From positions 1 to 6,004 of the forward strand of contig JAHFMP010000065.1 in NCBI GenBank assembly GCA_023267795.1: a DNA stretch of 6,004 nt, given 5' to 3'. A program made the translations under genes and the position numbers. The DNA comes from Candidatus Woesearchaeota archaeon. GTDB lineage: Archaea > Nanobdellota > Nanobdellia > Woesearchaeales > DSVV01. Each line of letters starts with the position of its first letter. The stretch's first letter is position 1. Below the pieces are notes generated by a model. The model did no database searches, was not told where the DNA came from, and was given only the letters and a program-made list of their open reading frames with translations. Shown here in pieces: positions 5,990 through 6,004 of this stretch.

Positions 5990-6004
5990 TTCTCCGGCAA
6001 GTTC

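Noticed and set aside
1..6004. CRISPR array, tRNA, rRNA, insertion sequence or attachment site
   Set aside because: No spaced direct repeats, cloverleaf-like segments, transposase motifs or terminal inverted repeats were seen, and coding sequence fills nearly the entire window.

Overview
The window is a low-GC, gene-dense stretch with every supported gene on the minus strand, so transcription runs from high to low coordinates. No rRNA, tRNA, CRISPR array, transposase or integrase is visible. The organism is most likely an uncultivated archaeon of the DPANN type (Woesearchaeota/Pacearchaeota-like). The reasons are a TTTATATA archaeal-style TATA element in the only real intergenic gap, GAGG/GAGGTG Shine-Dalgarno sites 7 nt before two starts, tight ATGA gene overlaps, and protein styles I associate with those genomes. 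This is a judgement from sequence style, not a proof; a reduced-genome bacterium is the main alternative.

Layout in the direction of transcription: (A) 5989-3131, a 952-codon membrane protein with five N-terminal membrane segments, a long cysteine-containing extracytoplasmic region, and an SLT/lysozyme-fold lytic transglycosylase-like domain with a catalytic-type glutamate at residue 625. (B) 3134-2035, a lipoprotein gene overlapping A by ATGA and split into two open frames by an apparent one-base loss near 2757-2768; restoring one A gives 366 codons. (C) 2038-767, a 423-codon lipoprotein, again overlapping by ATGA, with a cysteine-rich tail. (D) 685 to beyond base 1, a third lipoprotein cut by the window edge (228 codons visible), behind an 81-nt gap with its own apparent TATA box and a strong Shine-Dalgarno site.

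B, C and D look like tandem paralogues. Each has a lipobox (VSC, TSC, SSC), then a beta-rich module beginning G-S/T-x-G-h-x-x-S-F, then a second module opening around G/S-A-P-h-x-h. B and C share six cysteines in the same order. The extracytoplasmic part of A, before its SLT domain, appears to carry a diverged copy of the same two modules. The inferred picture is an envelope-surface assembly: one polytopic anchor with a glycan-cleaving-type domain plus several related lipid-anchored, probably disulfide-bonded partners. Its function is unknown. Host or prey cell-wall interaction, or a VirB-like secretion/conjugation apparatus (VirB6-like membrane part, VirB1-like transglycosylase, lipoproteins), are the most testable ideas.
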